DNA of 31,867 bases from SLRI01 sp964576715 (GCA_964576715.1 CAZNWE010000047.1:1-31867), one strand, 5' to 3'. Positions 8,131 through 17,132 are shown, counted from the first letter of the stretch. Notes: generated by a model not told the origin, from the sequence alone. Program-made: numbers and translations.

Positions 8131-8874
8131 TCAACGCCAGGCCACCAGGGCGAAGAAAAAGGCGACCTCGCTCAGCTGCTGCACCGCGCCCAGCGTATCG
8201 CCGGTGCAGCCGGCGAAGGCGCGGCCGAGCAGCCAGGCGGCGAGTGCCGCGGTGCCGGTCGCCGCGAGCAATGCGGTCAGCGCCTGATCGGCCGGCAGCA
8301 GGATGACCGCCGCACCGATCCCGATCGCCAGTGCGCTCAGCACCCGCTCGAGCGCCGGGCGACCGGCGCCGGCGGCGAGGCCGCGGCCGCGGGCACTCGG
8401 CTGCACATACATCACCACCGGCATCACCGCACGGGAGAAGGCGGCGGCCGCGACCACTGCGGCTGCGGCACGAAACCCGTCAAAGATCCCGGCGATGGCC
8501 AGCAGCTTGCCGGTGATCACCAGGATGAGGGCGATCGTCCCGAAACTGCCGATCCGACTGTCGCGCATGATCTCGAGCGCCCGCTCGCGATCCGGCAGCG
8601 CACCCAGGGAGTCGGCGGTGTCGGCAAGCCCGTCCTCGTGCAGCGCACCGGTGAACAGGGTCATCGCCGCCAGGGTCAAGATCGCCGCCGGCAGGCTAGG
8701 CAGATGCGCGAAGCTCGCCGCCAGGAAGACGAGGCCGCCGAGGCTGCCCACCAGAAGCCCGACGACCGGGAAGAAATGGACGACGGCGGCGAGGTCACCG
8801 ATGCCCACCCGGCCGTCGAGCTTGAGCGGCCAGCGGGTCAGGAACACCACGGCGATTTTGAAGTCACGCAGCAT
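8131..8874 (-). CDS. cobS: Adenosylcobinamide-GDP ribazoletransferase (cobalamin synthase)
   Basis: Polytopic inner-membrane enzyme that joins adenosylcobinamide-GDP and alpha-ribazole (or its phosphate) in the last assembly step of cobalamin. The hallmark acidic motif HEDGLADTADSLG, for metal and nucleotide binding, is present, as are repeated Ala/Val/Leu-rich helices and RALEIMRDSRIGSFG. Start ATG 8874 (MLRDFKIAVVFLTRWP) is chosen because it begins at the usual conserved N-terminus and has GGAGGA about 12 nt upstream; an in-frame GTG three codons earlier is possible. 247 aa is normal for the family. It lies upstream of cobA and is divergent from cobT, whose product makes the alpha-ribazole phosphate it uses. 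Confidence 0.94.
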   Translation of the reverse strand: MLRDFKIAVVFLTRWPLKLDGRVGIGDLAAVVHFFPVVGLLVGSLGGLVFLAASFAHLPSLPAAILTLAAMTLFTGALHEDGLADTADSLGALPDRERALEIMRDSRIGSFGTIALILVITGKLLAIAGIFDGFRAAAAVVAAAAFSRAVMPVVMYVQPSARGRGLAAGAGRPALERVLSALAIGIGAAVILLPADQALTALLAATGTAALAAWLLGRAFAGCTGDTLGAVQQLSEVAFFFALVAWR

Positions 8875-9018
8875 GACCCGCACTATCCTCCGTCCACCGT
8901 GTCGCGCTATGTCGCTGTCTGCGGCGTATTTCGACAAGGCTCAACCGGTAAGGCAAGCCGCCCTTGCCGATGGCGGCGATCCATCGCACTTGCCCGGGCA
9001 CAGCCGGAGGAAACGACC

Positions 9019-10056
9019 TTGAGCACGCTCACGCCAGTCGGCAATTTCGCCGATGTGCGCTCGCTGATGGCGCAGTTGCCGAAGGTCGACGATGCGGCCG
9101 CTGCAGCCGCGCGGCAGCGGCAACCCGAGCTGTTGAAGCCACCGGGCTCGCTCGGCCGCCTGGAGCAGCTCGCGGAATGGCTGGCAGGCTGGCAGGCACG
9201 TCATCCGCCGCGGGTCGAGCACGCCGCGATCTTCGTCTTTGCCGGCAATCACGGGGTGACCAGGCAGGGCGTGTCCGCCTATCCGGCCAGCGTGACCGCG
9301 CAAATGGTCGCCAGCTTCGCGGCCGGGGGGGCGGCGATCAACCAGTTGGCAGAGCTGGCGCAAGCCGAGCTGCACGTCATGTCGATCAAGCTCGATACGC
9401 CGACGGCCGACTTCACCAAGCAGCCCGCGATGAGCGAGGCCGGCTGCATCGAGGCCTTCAATCAGGGCCTGACCGCACCGGACGACGACCTCGATCTGAT
9501 CGCCGTTGGCGAGATGGGCATCGGCAACACGACGGTCGCCGCCGCCCTTTGTGCGGCACTGTTCGGCGGTGACCCGGCAGGCTGGGTCGGCCCGGGCACC
9601 GGCGTCGACCAGGCCGGTCTCGCCAAAAAAGCCCAGGTCATCGCCCGGGCCCTCGATGCGCATGCGGCCAGGCTCGACGATCCTTTGGAGATTCTCCGCC
9701 ATCTCGGCGGCTACGAAATCGCCGCCTTGATCGGCGCCATCCTCGCCGGTCGCCTGCGCCGCACGCCGGTGGTGCTCGACGGGTTCGTGGCGGGCGCTGC
9801 CGCCGCCGTTTTGCACAAGCTCCAGCCCGGTGCACTCGACCACTGCATCGCCGGGCATGTCTCGGCCGAGCCCGGGCATCGCCGGCTCCTCGCCGAGCTC
9901 GACATGCGGCCGCTGCTCGACCTCGATATGCGGCTCGGCGAGGCCAGCGGTGCGGCCGTGGCACTCGCCGTGGTCAAGGCTGCCGCTGCCTGTCACACCG
10001 GCATGGCGACCTTTGCCGACGCCGGGGTGGCGGGGCCCTCGACGGCAGCCGAATGA
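9019..10056 (+). CDS. cobT: Nicotinate-nucleotide--dimethylbenzimidazole phosphoribosyltransferase
   Basis: Cytoplasmic enzyme that activates the lower-ligand base as alpha-ribazole phosphate for the CobS step. Recognised from KPPGSLGRLEQLA near the N-terminus, FAGNHGVTRQGVSAYP, GEMGIGNTTVAAA, GPGTGVD, and the C-terminal RLGEASGAAVAL. The Glu there (residue 308) matches the catalytic base of Salmonella CobT. The start is TTG 9019, with a perfect GGAGGA seven bases upstream; longer in-frame extensions run antisense through cobS and are rejected. The 345-aa product has normal length. It is transcribed divergently from cobS across 144 nt with no visible riboswitch. Confidence 0.95.
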   Translation: MSTLTPVGNFADVRSLMAQLPKVDDAAAAAARQRQPELLKPPGSLGRLEQLAEWLAGWQARHPPRVEHAAIFVFAGNHGVTRQGVSAYPASVTAQMVASFAAGGAAINQLAELAQAELHVMSIKLDTPTADFTKQPAMSEAGCIEAFNQGLTAPDDDLDLIAVGEMGIGNTTVAAALCAALFGGDPAGWVGPGTGVDQAGLAKKAQVIARALDAHAARLDDPLEILRHLGGYEIAALIGAILAGRLRRTPVVLDGFVAGAAAAVLHKLQPGALDHCIAGHVSAEPGHRRLLAELDMRPLLDLDMRLGEASGAAVALAVVKAAAACHTGMATFADAGVAGPSTAAE

Positions 10057-10132
10057 GCCATGCCCGGCGACGCGGACAGGCGCTCTCCGGGCGCTCGATG
10101 GAGCCGACAAAGCTCGTCGCCGCCCGATCGTC

Positions 10133-11053
10133 TCAGCCGCCAGCCGACGGGCCGGGCGGGCCACGCAGGGCGGCCCTGAGGCGTGGCACCATGAAGTCGA
10201 CGAAGGCGCGCACCTTGGCGGCGGCACGCCGGCCATCGACCGTCGTCAGGTGGACCGGCACCGGCGGCTCCTCGAAGCCGTCGAGCACGATGCGCAGCCG
10301 GTCGGCGGCGAGGTCCTCCGCCACCTGGTAGAGCGGCACCCGGGTGAGCCCGAAGCCGGCCCGGGCGGCGTCGATGGCGACCTCCGGCTGGCTCGCCGCA
10401 AGCCGCGCCTGGACCCGAACGGCAACCGGCTTGCCGTCGACGACAAACCCCCAGCTCGACCCCGTCATCAGGCTGGTGGGCGCGATCAGCCGATGGCCCG
10501 AGAGCTCCACGGGTGAGTTCGGCGCACCTGCCGCCGTCAGATAAGCGGGTGCGCCGACCACCACCCGGCGGACCTCGCCGAGCCGCACCGCGACCAGTGA
10601 CGTCGAGGCGAGGGCGCCGATGCGCAGGCCGACATCGATCCCCTCTTCAACCAGATCCACCACCCGGTCGACCAAGAGCACGCTCACCGCAAGCTCGGCA
10701 TGGTGCTCGAGAAAGGCCGGCAGCGCCGGCCCCAGGTGCAGCCGGCCGAACTGGGTCGGGGCGGTGACCGCGAGCTCGCCCTTGGGCATCGCGTGACTGC
10801 CCGCCGCTGCCGCCTCGGCCTCGTCGAGCGCCATGAGGATGCGCCGGCAGTCGTCGAGATAGTCGCGCCCGGCAGCGGTGAGGGCCACGCGGCGGGTCGT
10901 CCGGGTCAGGAGCCTGGCGCCGAGCCGCGCCTCGAGGCCGGCAATCGCCCGGGTGACGGCAGCGGGCGAGAGGCCGAGCTTCCGCGCGGCCGCGGCGAAG
11001 CTGCCGAGCTCGGCCACCGCACGGAAGACCGCCATCGCCTCGAACCGATCCAT
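10133..11053 (-). CDS. LysR-family transcriptional regulator
   Basis: A 306-aa DNA-binding regulator. The N-terminal winged helix-turn-helix (about residues 1-60: DRFEAMAVFRAVAELGSFAA followed by ARKLGLSPAAVTRAI) is typical, followed by a substrate-binding-like effector domain to the C-terminus. ATG 11053 is chosen because it begins the HTH; an upstream extension has no family support. It is divergent from the flavin-binding split-barrel gene at 11160, the usual arrangement for a LysR regulator and its target. The effector is unknown. The ending is low-complexity (RAALRGPPGPSAGG). Confidence 0.93.
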   Translation of the reverse strand: MDRFEAMAVFRAVAELGSFAAAARKLGLSPAAVTRAIAGLEARLGARLLTRTTRRVALTAAGRDYLDDCRRILMALDEAEAAAAGSHAMPKGELAVTAPTQFGRLHLGPALPAFLEHHAELAVSVLLVDRVVDLVEEGIDVGLRIGALASTSLVAVRLGEVRRVVVGAPAYLTAAGAPNSPVELSGHRLIAPTSLMTGSSWGFVVDGKPVAVRVQARLAASQPEVAIDAARAGFGLTRVPLYQVAEDLAADRLRIVLDGFEEPPVPVHLTTVDGRRAAAKVRAFVDFMVPRLRAALRGPPGPSAGG

Positions 11054-11159
11054 TATTCCATGCCTTGAAACAATCCATTGCGATCTAGCCGGATTATCGA
11101 AGCCCGCCAACGGGGTCATCTTCCCGGCAAGACGCCGCCGACCAGAAAGGGAGCGACCG
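11054..11159. promoter_or_regulatory. Divergent control region of the LysR and split-barrel genes
   Basis: This 106-nt region is visibly richer in A/T than its surroundings. It contains small inverted elements such as TTG-AAA-CAA and CAAT-CC-ATTG at about 11065-11080, suitable for LysR binding (T-N11-A type sites). The operator is inferred from gene arrangement; no single site is decisive. Confidence 0.3.
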
Positions 11160-11801
11160 ATGGCCACCGCCTTTGCCGAGATCACCTTCACCGACGCCGT
11201 CAAGGCAGCCCAGACGCAGCACGGCTCCCGCGCCAGCTACGCCAAGCTGGAGCGCCAGGAGGCGCCGCGCCGCGACCGGCTGACCGCGAAGGAGCGCCAA
11301 TTCATCAACGCCCGCGACGGCTTCTACCAGGCGACGGTCAATGACGGGGGCTGGCCCTATGTCCAATTTCGCGGTGGCCGGCCGGGCTTTCTCCAGGTGC
11401 TGGACGACCGGACCATCGCCTATGCCGATTTCAGCGGCAACCAGCAGTATCTGTCTGTCGGCAACCTCAGCCAGAACGACCGCATCGCACTCATCCTCAT
11501 GGACTATGCCGGCCGCCGTCGGCTCAAGCTCTGGGGCCGGGTCCGGCTGGTCGAAGCCGCCGACGACCCCTTGCTGATCGAGCGGCTGGCCGACCCCGAC
11601 GACCCCGCCACCGTCGAGCGCGCCGTGGTCATCAGCATCGAGGCGCTCGACTGGAACTGCCCGCAGCACATCACGCCCCGCTTCACCGAGACCGAGCTCG
11701 AGGCAGCCCTCGCCCCGGTCCGCGAGGAGATCGCGGCACTCAAGGCCGAGAACGCCAGGCTCAAGGCCGGCCTCGCAGCATCAGCGACCACTCGTCCATG
11801 A
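11160..11801 (+). CDS. Pyridoxamine 5'-phosphate oxidase-family (flavin split-barrel) protein
   Basis: A 213-aa cytoplasmic protein of the PNPOx-like split-barrel fold, which normally binds FMN, F420 or heme. Family features include FINARDGFYQATVNDGGWPY, a central strand pattern ending in FADFSGNQQYLSVGNL-like sequence, and DRIALILMDYAGRRRLKLWG. A C-terminal helix rich in Glu/Lys/Leu (EIAALKAENARLKAGLA) looks like a short coiled coil. It lacks the substrate-binding C-terminal signature of true PdxH, so pyridoxal synthesis is unlikely. Start ATG 11160 has GGGAG upstream. It is divergent from the LysR gene that probably controls it. Confidence 0.85.
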   Translation: MATAFAEITFTDAVKAAQTQHGSRASYAKLERQEAPRRDRLTAKERQFINARDGFYQATVNDGGWPYVQFRGGRPGFLQVLDDRTIAYADFSGNQQYLSVGNLSQNDRIALILMDYAGRRRLKLWGRVRLVEAADDPLLIERLADPDDPATVERAVVISIEALDWNCPQHITPRFTETELEAALAPVREEIAALKAENARLKAGLAASATTRP

Positions 11802-11877
11802 GCCGGTATCGGGCAGCCGCCGGCGACAGCGGCTAGCCTCGGCCGGCGATCCGCCGGCAACGTCGCCCAGCCGCACC

Positions 11878-12855
11878 TCAATAGCACCCTGCCACCCGCG
11901 CCCGGAGCCGGACCAGCGCCAGCACCGTGTCGATCGTCGGTGTCGGCAGTTCGACCAGCCGGCCCATCTCCTCGACGGCCGTGACCAGCGCGTCGATCTC
12001 CAGCGGCCGGCCGCGCTCGAGGTCCTGCAGCATCGAGGTCTTGTGGGCGCCGACGGCAGCGCCGCCCTCGATCCGCTTGTCGACCGAGAGCGGCAAGCGC
12101 ACGCCGAGCTTCTCGGCGATCGCCTGCGCCTCGACCATCATCGCCCGAACTACCGCCCGGGTGCCGTCGTCGGTGCCGATCACGTCGAGCGTGGCGGTGG
12201 TCAAGGCACTGATCGGATTGAAGGAGAGGTTGCCCCAGAGCTTGACCCAGAGCTCGTCGCGGATCTTCGGCCTGACCGGTGCCTTGAGCCCGGCGGCGAT
12301 CAGCGCCTTCGAGAGCGCCGCGACCCTGGCCGTGCGCTCGCCCGAGGGCTCGCCCAGGGAGAAGCGGTCGCCCTCGACGAGCTTGACCACGCCGGGCTCG
12401 ACCACCTCGGCCGCCGGATAGACCACGCAACCGATCACCCGCTCCGGCCCGATCCCGTTCCACTGCACATCACCCGGGTCGACGCTCGCCAGGCGATGGT
12501 CGCGCCAGGGGCCCTCAAGCCCGTGAAAGTACCACCACGGCACCCCGTTCACCCCCATGACCACAGCGGTCTCGGGGCCGAGGAGCGGCTGCATCCGGTC
12601 GACCACGCCCGGCACCTGATGCGCCTTCAACGTGACGACGACGACGTCCTGGGCACCGAGTTCGGCCGGATCCTCCACGGCCCGCACCGGCACCGTGAAG
12701 CGCTCGGCTTCGTCGAGCAGCGTCAGCCCCTTCGTCTGCATCGCCGCCAGATGCGGCCCCCGCGCGACCAGGCCGACCTCGGCCGTCCCGGCCTTGACGA
12801 GCCGGGCCGCCAAGAGCCCGCCGATCGCCCCGGCGCCATAGATGCAGAGCTTCAT
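11878..12855 (-). CDS. 2-Dehydropantoate 2-reductase (ketopantoate reductase)-family protein
   Basis: NADPH-dependent reductase of the PanE/ApbA family, 325 aa. The N-terminal Rossmann motif GAGAIGGLLAARL starts at residue 7. The catalytic-lysine region reads DELWVKLWGNLSFNPI, and the C-terminal helical domain has HKTSMLQDLERGRPLEID, as in family members. The family role is ketopantoate to pantoate in CoA biosynthesis, but many paralogues act on other 2-oxo acids. Its start overlaps the end of an acyl-CoA synthetase gene by four bases (ATGA), so the two are translationally coupled. That context makes a catabolic role as plausible as vitamin synthesis, and I leave the symbol empty. Confidence 0.88.
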   Translation of the reverse strand: MKLCIYGAGAIGGLLAARLVKAGTAEVGLVARGPHLAAMQTKGLTLLDEAERFTVPVRAVEDPAELGAQDVVVVTLKAHQVPGVVDRMQPLLGPETAVVMGVNGVPWWYFHGLEGPWRDHRLASVDPGDVQWNGIGPERVIGCVVYPAAEVVEPGVVKLVEGDRFSLGEPSGERTARVAALSKALIAAGLKAPVRPKIRDELWVKLWGNLSFNPISALTTATLDVIGTDDGTRAVVRAMMVEAQAIAEKLGVRLPLSVDKRIEGGAAVGAHKTSMLQDLERGRPLEIDALVTAVEEMGRLVELPTPTIDTVLALVRLRARVAGCY

Positions 12856-14396
12856 GGCGCCAGCCCCAGCTTTTCGGCGAGGCCGATGCGCTGCAGCTTG
12901 CCGGTGGCCCCCTTCGGGATCTCGTCCAGGATCACCACCGTGCGCGGGACCTTGAAATCGGCGAGCCGCTGGGCCGCGAAATCACGGATCGCCCGCGCGT
13001 CGGCGGTCTCTCCCGCGCGCAGCACCACAGCCGCCGCCACCTCCTCGCCGAGCTTGGCGTGTGGCATGGCGAAGGTCACGCACTGGGCGATCGCCGGGTG
13101 ATCCATCAAGATTTCGTCGACCTCCAAGGGGCTCACCTTCTCCCCACCCCGGTTGATGATCTCCTTCAGGCGCCCGGTGATCCGCAGATAGCCGGCCGCG
13201 TCGATGATCCCCTGATCACCCGTGCGGAACCAGCGCCGGCCGTCCGCGTGGAAAAAGTTGGCGGCATTGGCCGCGTCGTTCGCCTCGTAGCCGGGCGTCA
13301 CGTTGGCGCCGCTGATCACCACCTCGCCGCTCGCACCGGCCCCGAGGAAATGCCCCTCATTATCGGCGATACTCACCATGGGTCCGGCGGCGATGCCGAC
13401 CGAGCCCGCCTTCCTGGGTGCCGGCGGCAGCGGGTTCGAGGTCATCTGATGCGTCGCCTCGGTCATCCCGTAAGACTCGATCACCGGTGCGTCGAAGGTC
13501 GCCTCCAAGGCCTGCATCACCTGCGGCGGCAAGGACGCCGAGGACGAGCGGATCAGCCGGAGCGGCGCCGCCTCGATGATCCCGCGGTTGCGCTCGGCCC
13601 TGCCCAGGATCGCCTGGTGCATGGTGGGCACGGCGGTGTACCAGGTCGGCTTGACCTCCTCGAGCCAGGCGAAGAAGCGAAGCGCCTTGAAGCCCGGCGT
13701 GCAGCTGACCGAGGCACCGGCCGCCAAGGAGCTGAGCACCGCCGCGATCAGTCCGTGGATATGGAAAAGCGGCATGATATTGAGGCAGCGGTCGGCGGGC
13801 GAAAGGCGTAGCGTCTCGCCGATATGCCGGGCCGAGGCCACGAGATTGCGCTGCAAGAGCGGCACGATCTTGGGCCGCGAGGTGGTCCCCGAGGTGTGCA
13901 GCACCAGCGCCACGTCGTCGGGCGCGGCCGGCTCCGGCAGCCTTGGTGCCGTCTCGGCCCCCGCTTCGGCCCCGCCGTCGGCGCGCAGGCGAAACCACCC
14001 GGCCGGTGCGGCGTTCTCCGTTACGCAGCGGAGGATCGAGCAGCCATGGCGTCTCGCCACCTCGACGACCGGACCGTCATCGCCATCCGCGACCAGCAGC
14101 GCCTTGGCCCGCAAATCCGCCAGATAGAAGTCGAATTCCTCGGCGCGGTAGGCGGGATTGAGCGGGGCGGTCGTCGCCGACGCGGCGACGGCAATGAAGG
14201 CCGCCGCCATGGTCGCACCGTTGGGCAGGACGATCGCGACCCGGTCACCGCGGCCGATCCCCGCCGCAGCGAGGCTTCCGGTCACGCCATCCACAAGCTC
14301 GCGAAGGCCGGCGAAGTCCAGCCAGGAAGCGCCCGGCGCCCCGATCGCCGGGGCTCCTGCTGGATGAGGTGCCAAGAGGTCGTTGATCGTCGTCAT
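12852..14396 (-). CDS. Acyl-CoA synthetase (AMP-forming), oxalate--CoA ligase-like
   Basis: A 514-aa adenylate-forming enzyme. Motifs in order: HTSGTTSRPKIVP (ATP-binding loop), the YGMTEATHQM core, WFRTGDQG, the hinge/A8 block INRGGEKVSP, and the C-terminal catalytic lysine in GATGKLQR. The blocks SSASLPPQV and MTEATHQMTSNPLPP strongly recall the AAE3/Pcs60 oxalyl-CoA synthetases of plants and fungi, and their bacterial relatives. That substrate is therefore favoured but unproven; other short acids are possible. Start ATG 14396 (MTTINDLLAPH) is chosen; the upstream extension is arginine-rich and unlike the family. A ketopantoate-reductase-like gene follows with an ATGA overlap. Confidence 0.88.
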   Translation of the reverse strand: MTTINDLLAPHPAGAPAIGAPGASWLDFAGLRELVDGVTGSLAAAGIGRGDRVAIVLPNGATMAAAFIAVAASATTAPLNPAYRAEEFDFYLADLRAKALLVADGDDGPVVEVARRHGCSILRCVTENAAPAGWFRLRADGGAEAGAETAPRLPEPAAPDDVALVLHTSGTTSRPKIVPLLQRNLVASARHIGETLRLSPADRCLNIMPLFHIHGLIAAVLSSLAAGASVSCTPGFKALRFFAWLEEVKPTWYTAVPTMHQAILGRAERNRGIIEAAPLRLIRSSSASLPPQVMQALEATFDAPVIESYGMTEATHQMTSNPLPPAPRKAGSVGIAAGPMVSIADNEGHFLGAGASGEVVISGANVTPGYEANDAANAANFFHADGRRWFRTGDQGIIDAAGYLRITGRLKEIINRGGEKVSPLEVDEILMDHPAIAQCVTFAMPHAKLGEEVAAAVVLRAGETADARAIRDFAAQRLADFKVPRTVVILDEIPKGATGKLQRIGLAEKLGLAP

Positions 14397-14499
14397 GACC
14401 GCTTCCAGGGTTGCCGAACCCATCGGATACGCCCAATCGCGACCGGCGAGAAGTCCCCCCGGACGGGCCACCCGACGCCTCGCTGCTCGCTGCCGCAAG

Positions 14500-15066
14500 C
14501 TAGCCGAGGACGATGCTCATCAGGGCGCTGTTGAGGAACATCGCGACGATCAGGTCGGCAGCGAGGAAAGCGACGGCGATGCCGACCGGACAATCGAGAG
14601 CCGTCTTGATGACGAAGCCCTGGTAGAAGAGGACGAGGCCGGTGGCGACGAACAAGAGCAGCCAGGTAGCCTCGGCGCTGAGCAGCACGCTGAGCGCGAT
14701 GGGCACGAGCAGGACCACCAGCTGAACCAGGGACGACCAGTTCAAGACCACGATCAAGGGGACGTAGCGCCCGGCGACGCCGAAGAACCGCGTCAGCAGG
14801 ATGGCGACGAGCGGCAAGGTCGCCCAGCGCAGCAGATAGCTGAGGCTCTCGCCGATCAGGGTGGGCCAGAACGGTACGGGCTCGCCTTGTCGACTGTACT
14901 GGTCGGCGACGATGACGGCATAGCCCGGGGCAACGATGACCAACGCCCAGAACGACCGCCAGAAGCCGTCGACCGAGAAATCGAAATGCGCCATCCCGCC
15001 GGTATCGCCCCGGGCCAGCCGCCAGGCACCTTCGAAGTAGTGGCGAATCTCGGCGACCGGCGGCAT
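14500..15066 (-). CDS. Conserved membrane protein downstream of dapE
   Basis: A 188-aa protein with a soluble N-terminus (MPPVAEIRHYFEGAWRLARG) and about five hydrophobic segments, for example GFWRSFWALVIVAPGYAVIV, YLLRWATLPLVAILLTRFFG and YVPLIVVLNWSSLVQLVVLL. The organisation is like small Yip1/DUF-type membrane proteins, but I cannot name a function. Its ATG overlaps the stop codon of dapE by one base (TGATG), so it is cotranslated with the lysine genes. Longer readings of this frame run through dapE and are shadows. No signal peptide or enzymatic motif is seen. Confidence 0.8.
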   Translation of the reverse strand: MPPVAEIRHYFEGAWRLARGDTGGMAHFDFSVDGFWRSFWALVIVAPGYAVIVADQYSRQGEPVPFWPTLIGESLSYLLRWATLPLVAILLTRFFGVAGRYVPLIVVLNWSSLVQLVVLLVPIALSVLLSAEATWLLLFVATGLVLFYQGFVIKTALDCPVGIAVAFLAADLIVAMFLNSALMSIVLG

Positions 15067-16214
15067 CACATGCCGAAATAGCGTTCGAGGAAGTCGAGAT
15101 AGATCCCGGTCAGCAGCTCGAGCTCGGCCAATGGCACGCACTCGTCGACCTGATGGATCGTGGCGCCGACGAGGCCGAACTCGATCACCGGGCACCAGGC
15201 CTGGATGAAGCGGGCGTCCGAGGTTCCACCGGACGTGGACAGGCGCGGACGCCGGCCCGTCACCGCCGCGATGCTGGCCGCCAGCGTTTCGGCGAGTGGC
15301 CCGGGCGTCGACAGGAAGACATTGGCACCTTCGCTGTAGCGGGCCGCGATCTGCCCACCGGTGGCGTCGATCGCTGCCTCGACCAGCGCCTTCAGGCTTT
15401 GCGGCGTCTGGCTGTCGTTGTAGCGGATGTTGAGGACGGCCTTGGCGCGGCCCGGGACCAGATTGGTCGCCGGGTTGTCGATGTCGATGGTCGTCACCTG
15501 CAGGGACGAGGGCTCGAAATGGTCGGTGCCGGTGTCGATCGGCGTGGTCGTCAGGCGGTGCAGGACAGCGACGAGGCGATGCGCGGCATTGTCCGCCAGA
15601 TGCGGATAGCCGACATGACCCTGCTTGCCTCGAGCTTCGAGGGTGATCGTCAAGGAGCCCCGGCGGCCGATCTTGACGGTGTCGCCCAGTTCTCGCGCAC
15701 TGGTCGGCTCGCCGACGATGCAGGCATCGAACCGCTGGCCCGCGGCCGTGGCCCAGCGCATCAGCTCGATGGTGCCGTTGACGGCAGGGCCTTCCTCGTC
15801 GCCGGTGATCAACAGGCTGATCGCACCCGGCGGTGGCCCGTGGCGATCGACAAAGCGGGCAACCGCGGCCGTGAAGCAGGCGATGTCGCCCTTCATGTCG
15901 CAAGCCCCGCGACCGTAGAGCCGACCATCGCGGATCTCGGCGGCGAACGGCTCCGCCGTCCACGCATCGCGGTCGCCCGGCGGCACCACGTCGGTGTGCC
16001 CGGCGAAGGCGAGGTGCGGTTCGGCGTCACCCAGCTTGGCGAACAGGTTGTCGATCGCGGGCTCGCCGCCGGCGGCGAACCGCAGCCGCTCGACGGCGAA
16101 GCCGAGTGGCGCCAGCACCGCGGCGAGCGTCGCCTGTGCCCCGGCGTCCGCCGGCGTCACGCTCGGGCAGCGAATGAGTGAGCGAGCCAGCTCGACCGGG
16201 TCGGTCGCCACCAT
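15066..16214 (-). CDS. dapE: Succinyl-diaminopimelate desuccinylase
   Basis: Cytoplasmic M20-family metallohydrolase that removes succinate from N-succinyl-LL-diaminopimelate in lysine and peptidoglycan synthesis. Zinc ligands and catalytic residues are visible: H73 in AGHTDVVPPGD, D75, D106 in GACDMKGD, the Glu pair 140-141 in GDEEGPAVNG, a GEPTS block, and the C-terminal His in ATIHQVDECV. Length is 382 aa, as expected. ATG 16214 overlaps the dapD stop by one base (TGATGG). It is the middle gene of dapD-dapE-membrane protein, so two consecutive pathway steps are cotranslated. Confidence 0.96.
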   Translation of the reverse strand: MVATDPVELARSLIRCPSVTPADAGAQATLAAVLAPLGFAVERLRFAAGGEPAIDNLFAKLGDAEPHLAFAGHTDVVPPGDRDAWTAEPFAAEIRDGRLYGRGACDMKGDIACFTAAVARFVDRHGPPPGAISLLITGDEEGPAVNGTIELMRWATAAGQRFDACIVGEPTSARELGDTVKIGRRGSLTITLEARGKQGHVGYPHLADNAAHRLVAVLHRLTTTPIDTGTDHFEPSSLQVTTIDIDNPATNLVPGRAKAVLNIRYNDSQTPQSLKALVEAAIDATGGQIAARYSEGANVFLSTPGPLAETLAASIAAVTGRRPRLSTSGGTSDARFIQAWCPVIEFGLVGATIHQVDECVPLAELELLTGIYLDFLERYFGM

Positions 16215-17056
16215 CAATCGCGCAGGAGGTCGTTGATCGAGGTCTTGGCCCGGGTCTGGGCATCGACGCGCTTGACGATGACGGCACAGTAGAGGCCGGG
16301 GCCGGGACTGCCGTCGGGCAGGGGCCGGCCGGGCAGCGTGCCCGAGACGACCACCGAATAGGCCGGCACCCGGCCGGTGAAGACAGCGCCGGTGTCGCGA
16401 TCGACGATCTTGGTCGAGGCGCCGAGGTAGACGCCCATCGAGAGCACCGAGCCGGTCTCGACGATCACCCCTTCGGCGACCTCGGCGCGGGCGCCGATGA
16501 AGCAGTCGTCCTCGATGATCACCGGGTTCGCCTGCAAGGGCTCGAGCACGCCGCCGATGCCGGCACCGCCGGAGATGTGGCAGTTCCTGCCGATCTGCGC
16601 GCACGAGCCGACCGTGGCCCAGGTGTCGATCATCGTGCCTTCCTCGACCCTGGCACCGAGATTGACGAAGGACGGCATCAGCACGACCCCGGGCGCGACG
16701 TAGGCCGAGCGGCGAACGACGCAGTTGGGTACCGCCCGGAAGCCGGCGGCGGCAAAGTCCTTCTTGCGCCAGTCCTCGAACTTGGACGGCACCTTGTCCC
16801 ACCAGGAGCCGCCACCAGGGCCGCCGTCGATCCGGGTCATGTCGTTCAGGCGGAACGACAGCAGCACCGCCTTCTTGAGCCACGCCTGGACCACCCACCG
16901 GTCGCCTTCCTTGGCGGCCACCCGAAGCCGCCCCGAATCGAGCCCCTCGAGGGCCGCTTCGACCGCATCCCTGACCTCCCCCTTGGTGGTCGGCGAAACC
17001 GCCGCCCGCTCCTCGAAAGCGGCTTCGATCACCGCCTTGAGGCGTGTCTCGTCCAT
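16214..17056 (-). CDS. dapD: 2,3,4,5-Tetrahydropyridine-2,6-dicarboxylate N-succinyltransferase
   Basis: Uses succinyl-CoA to succinylate tetrahydrodipicolinate, the step before the transaminase and DapE in the succinylase lysine pathway. The 280-aa protein has the left-handed beta-helix hexapeptide region in the middle, including VLMPSFVNLGARVEEGTMID, WATVGSCAQIGRNCHISGG and GGVLEPLQANPVIIED. The N-terminal helical domain ends at RIDGGPGGGSWWDKVP, as in DapD proteins. Start ATG 17056 has AAGGGGA about nine bases upstream. It is the first gene of its operon, with a good promoter candidate upstream (17105-17132). Confidence 0.97.
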   Translation of the reverse strand: MDETRLKAVIEAAFEERAAVSPTTKGEVRDAVEAALEGLDSGRLRVAAKEGDRWVVQAWLKKAVLLSFRLNDMTRIDGGPGGGSWWDKVPSKFEDWRKKDFAAAGFRAVPNCVVRRSAYVAPGVVLMPSFVNLGARVEEGTMIDTWATVGSCAQIGRNCHISGGAGIGGVLEPLQANPVIIEDDCFIGARAEVAEGVIVETGSVLSMGVYLGASTKIVDRDTGAVFTGRVPAYSVVVSGTLPGRPLPDGSPGPGLYCAVIVKRVDAQTRAKTSINDLLRD

Positions 17057-17104
17057 CTCTGATGTCCCCTTGTCCTCGGCGTCACGGCGCCGAAATGCCG
17101 GCTG

Positions 17105-17132
17105 AAACTACCGTTGGCCCTTGCCCTGTCAA
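17105..17132 (-). promoter_or_regulatory. Candidate sigma70-type promoter of the dapD operon
   Basis: On the minus strand a perfect TTGACA (17132-17127) is followed by a 16-nt spacer and TAGTTT (17110-17105). The -10 is weak but the -35 and location, about 50 nt upstream of dapD, fit well. The region is shared with the divergent FAD-dehydrogenase gene. Confidence 0.5.

Noticed and set aside
11160..11801. Annotation as PdxH (pyridoxamine phosphate oxidase)
   Set aside because: Only the general split-barrel pattern is present; the PdxH C-terminal substrate-binding signature is missing.
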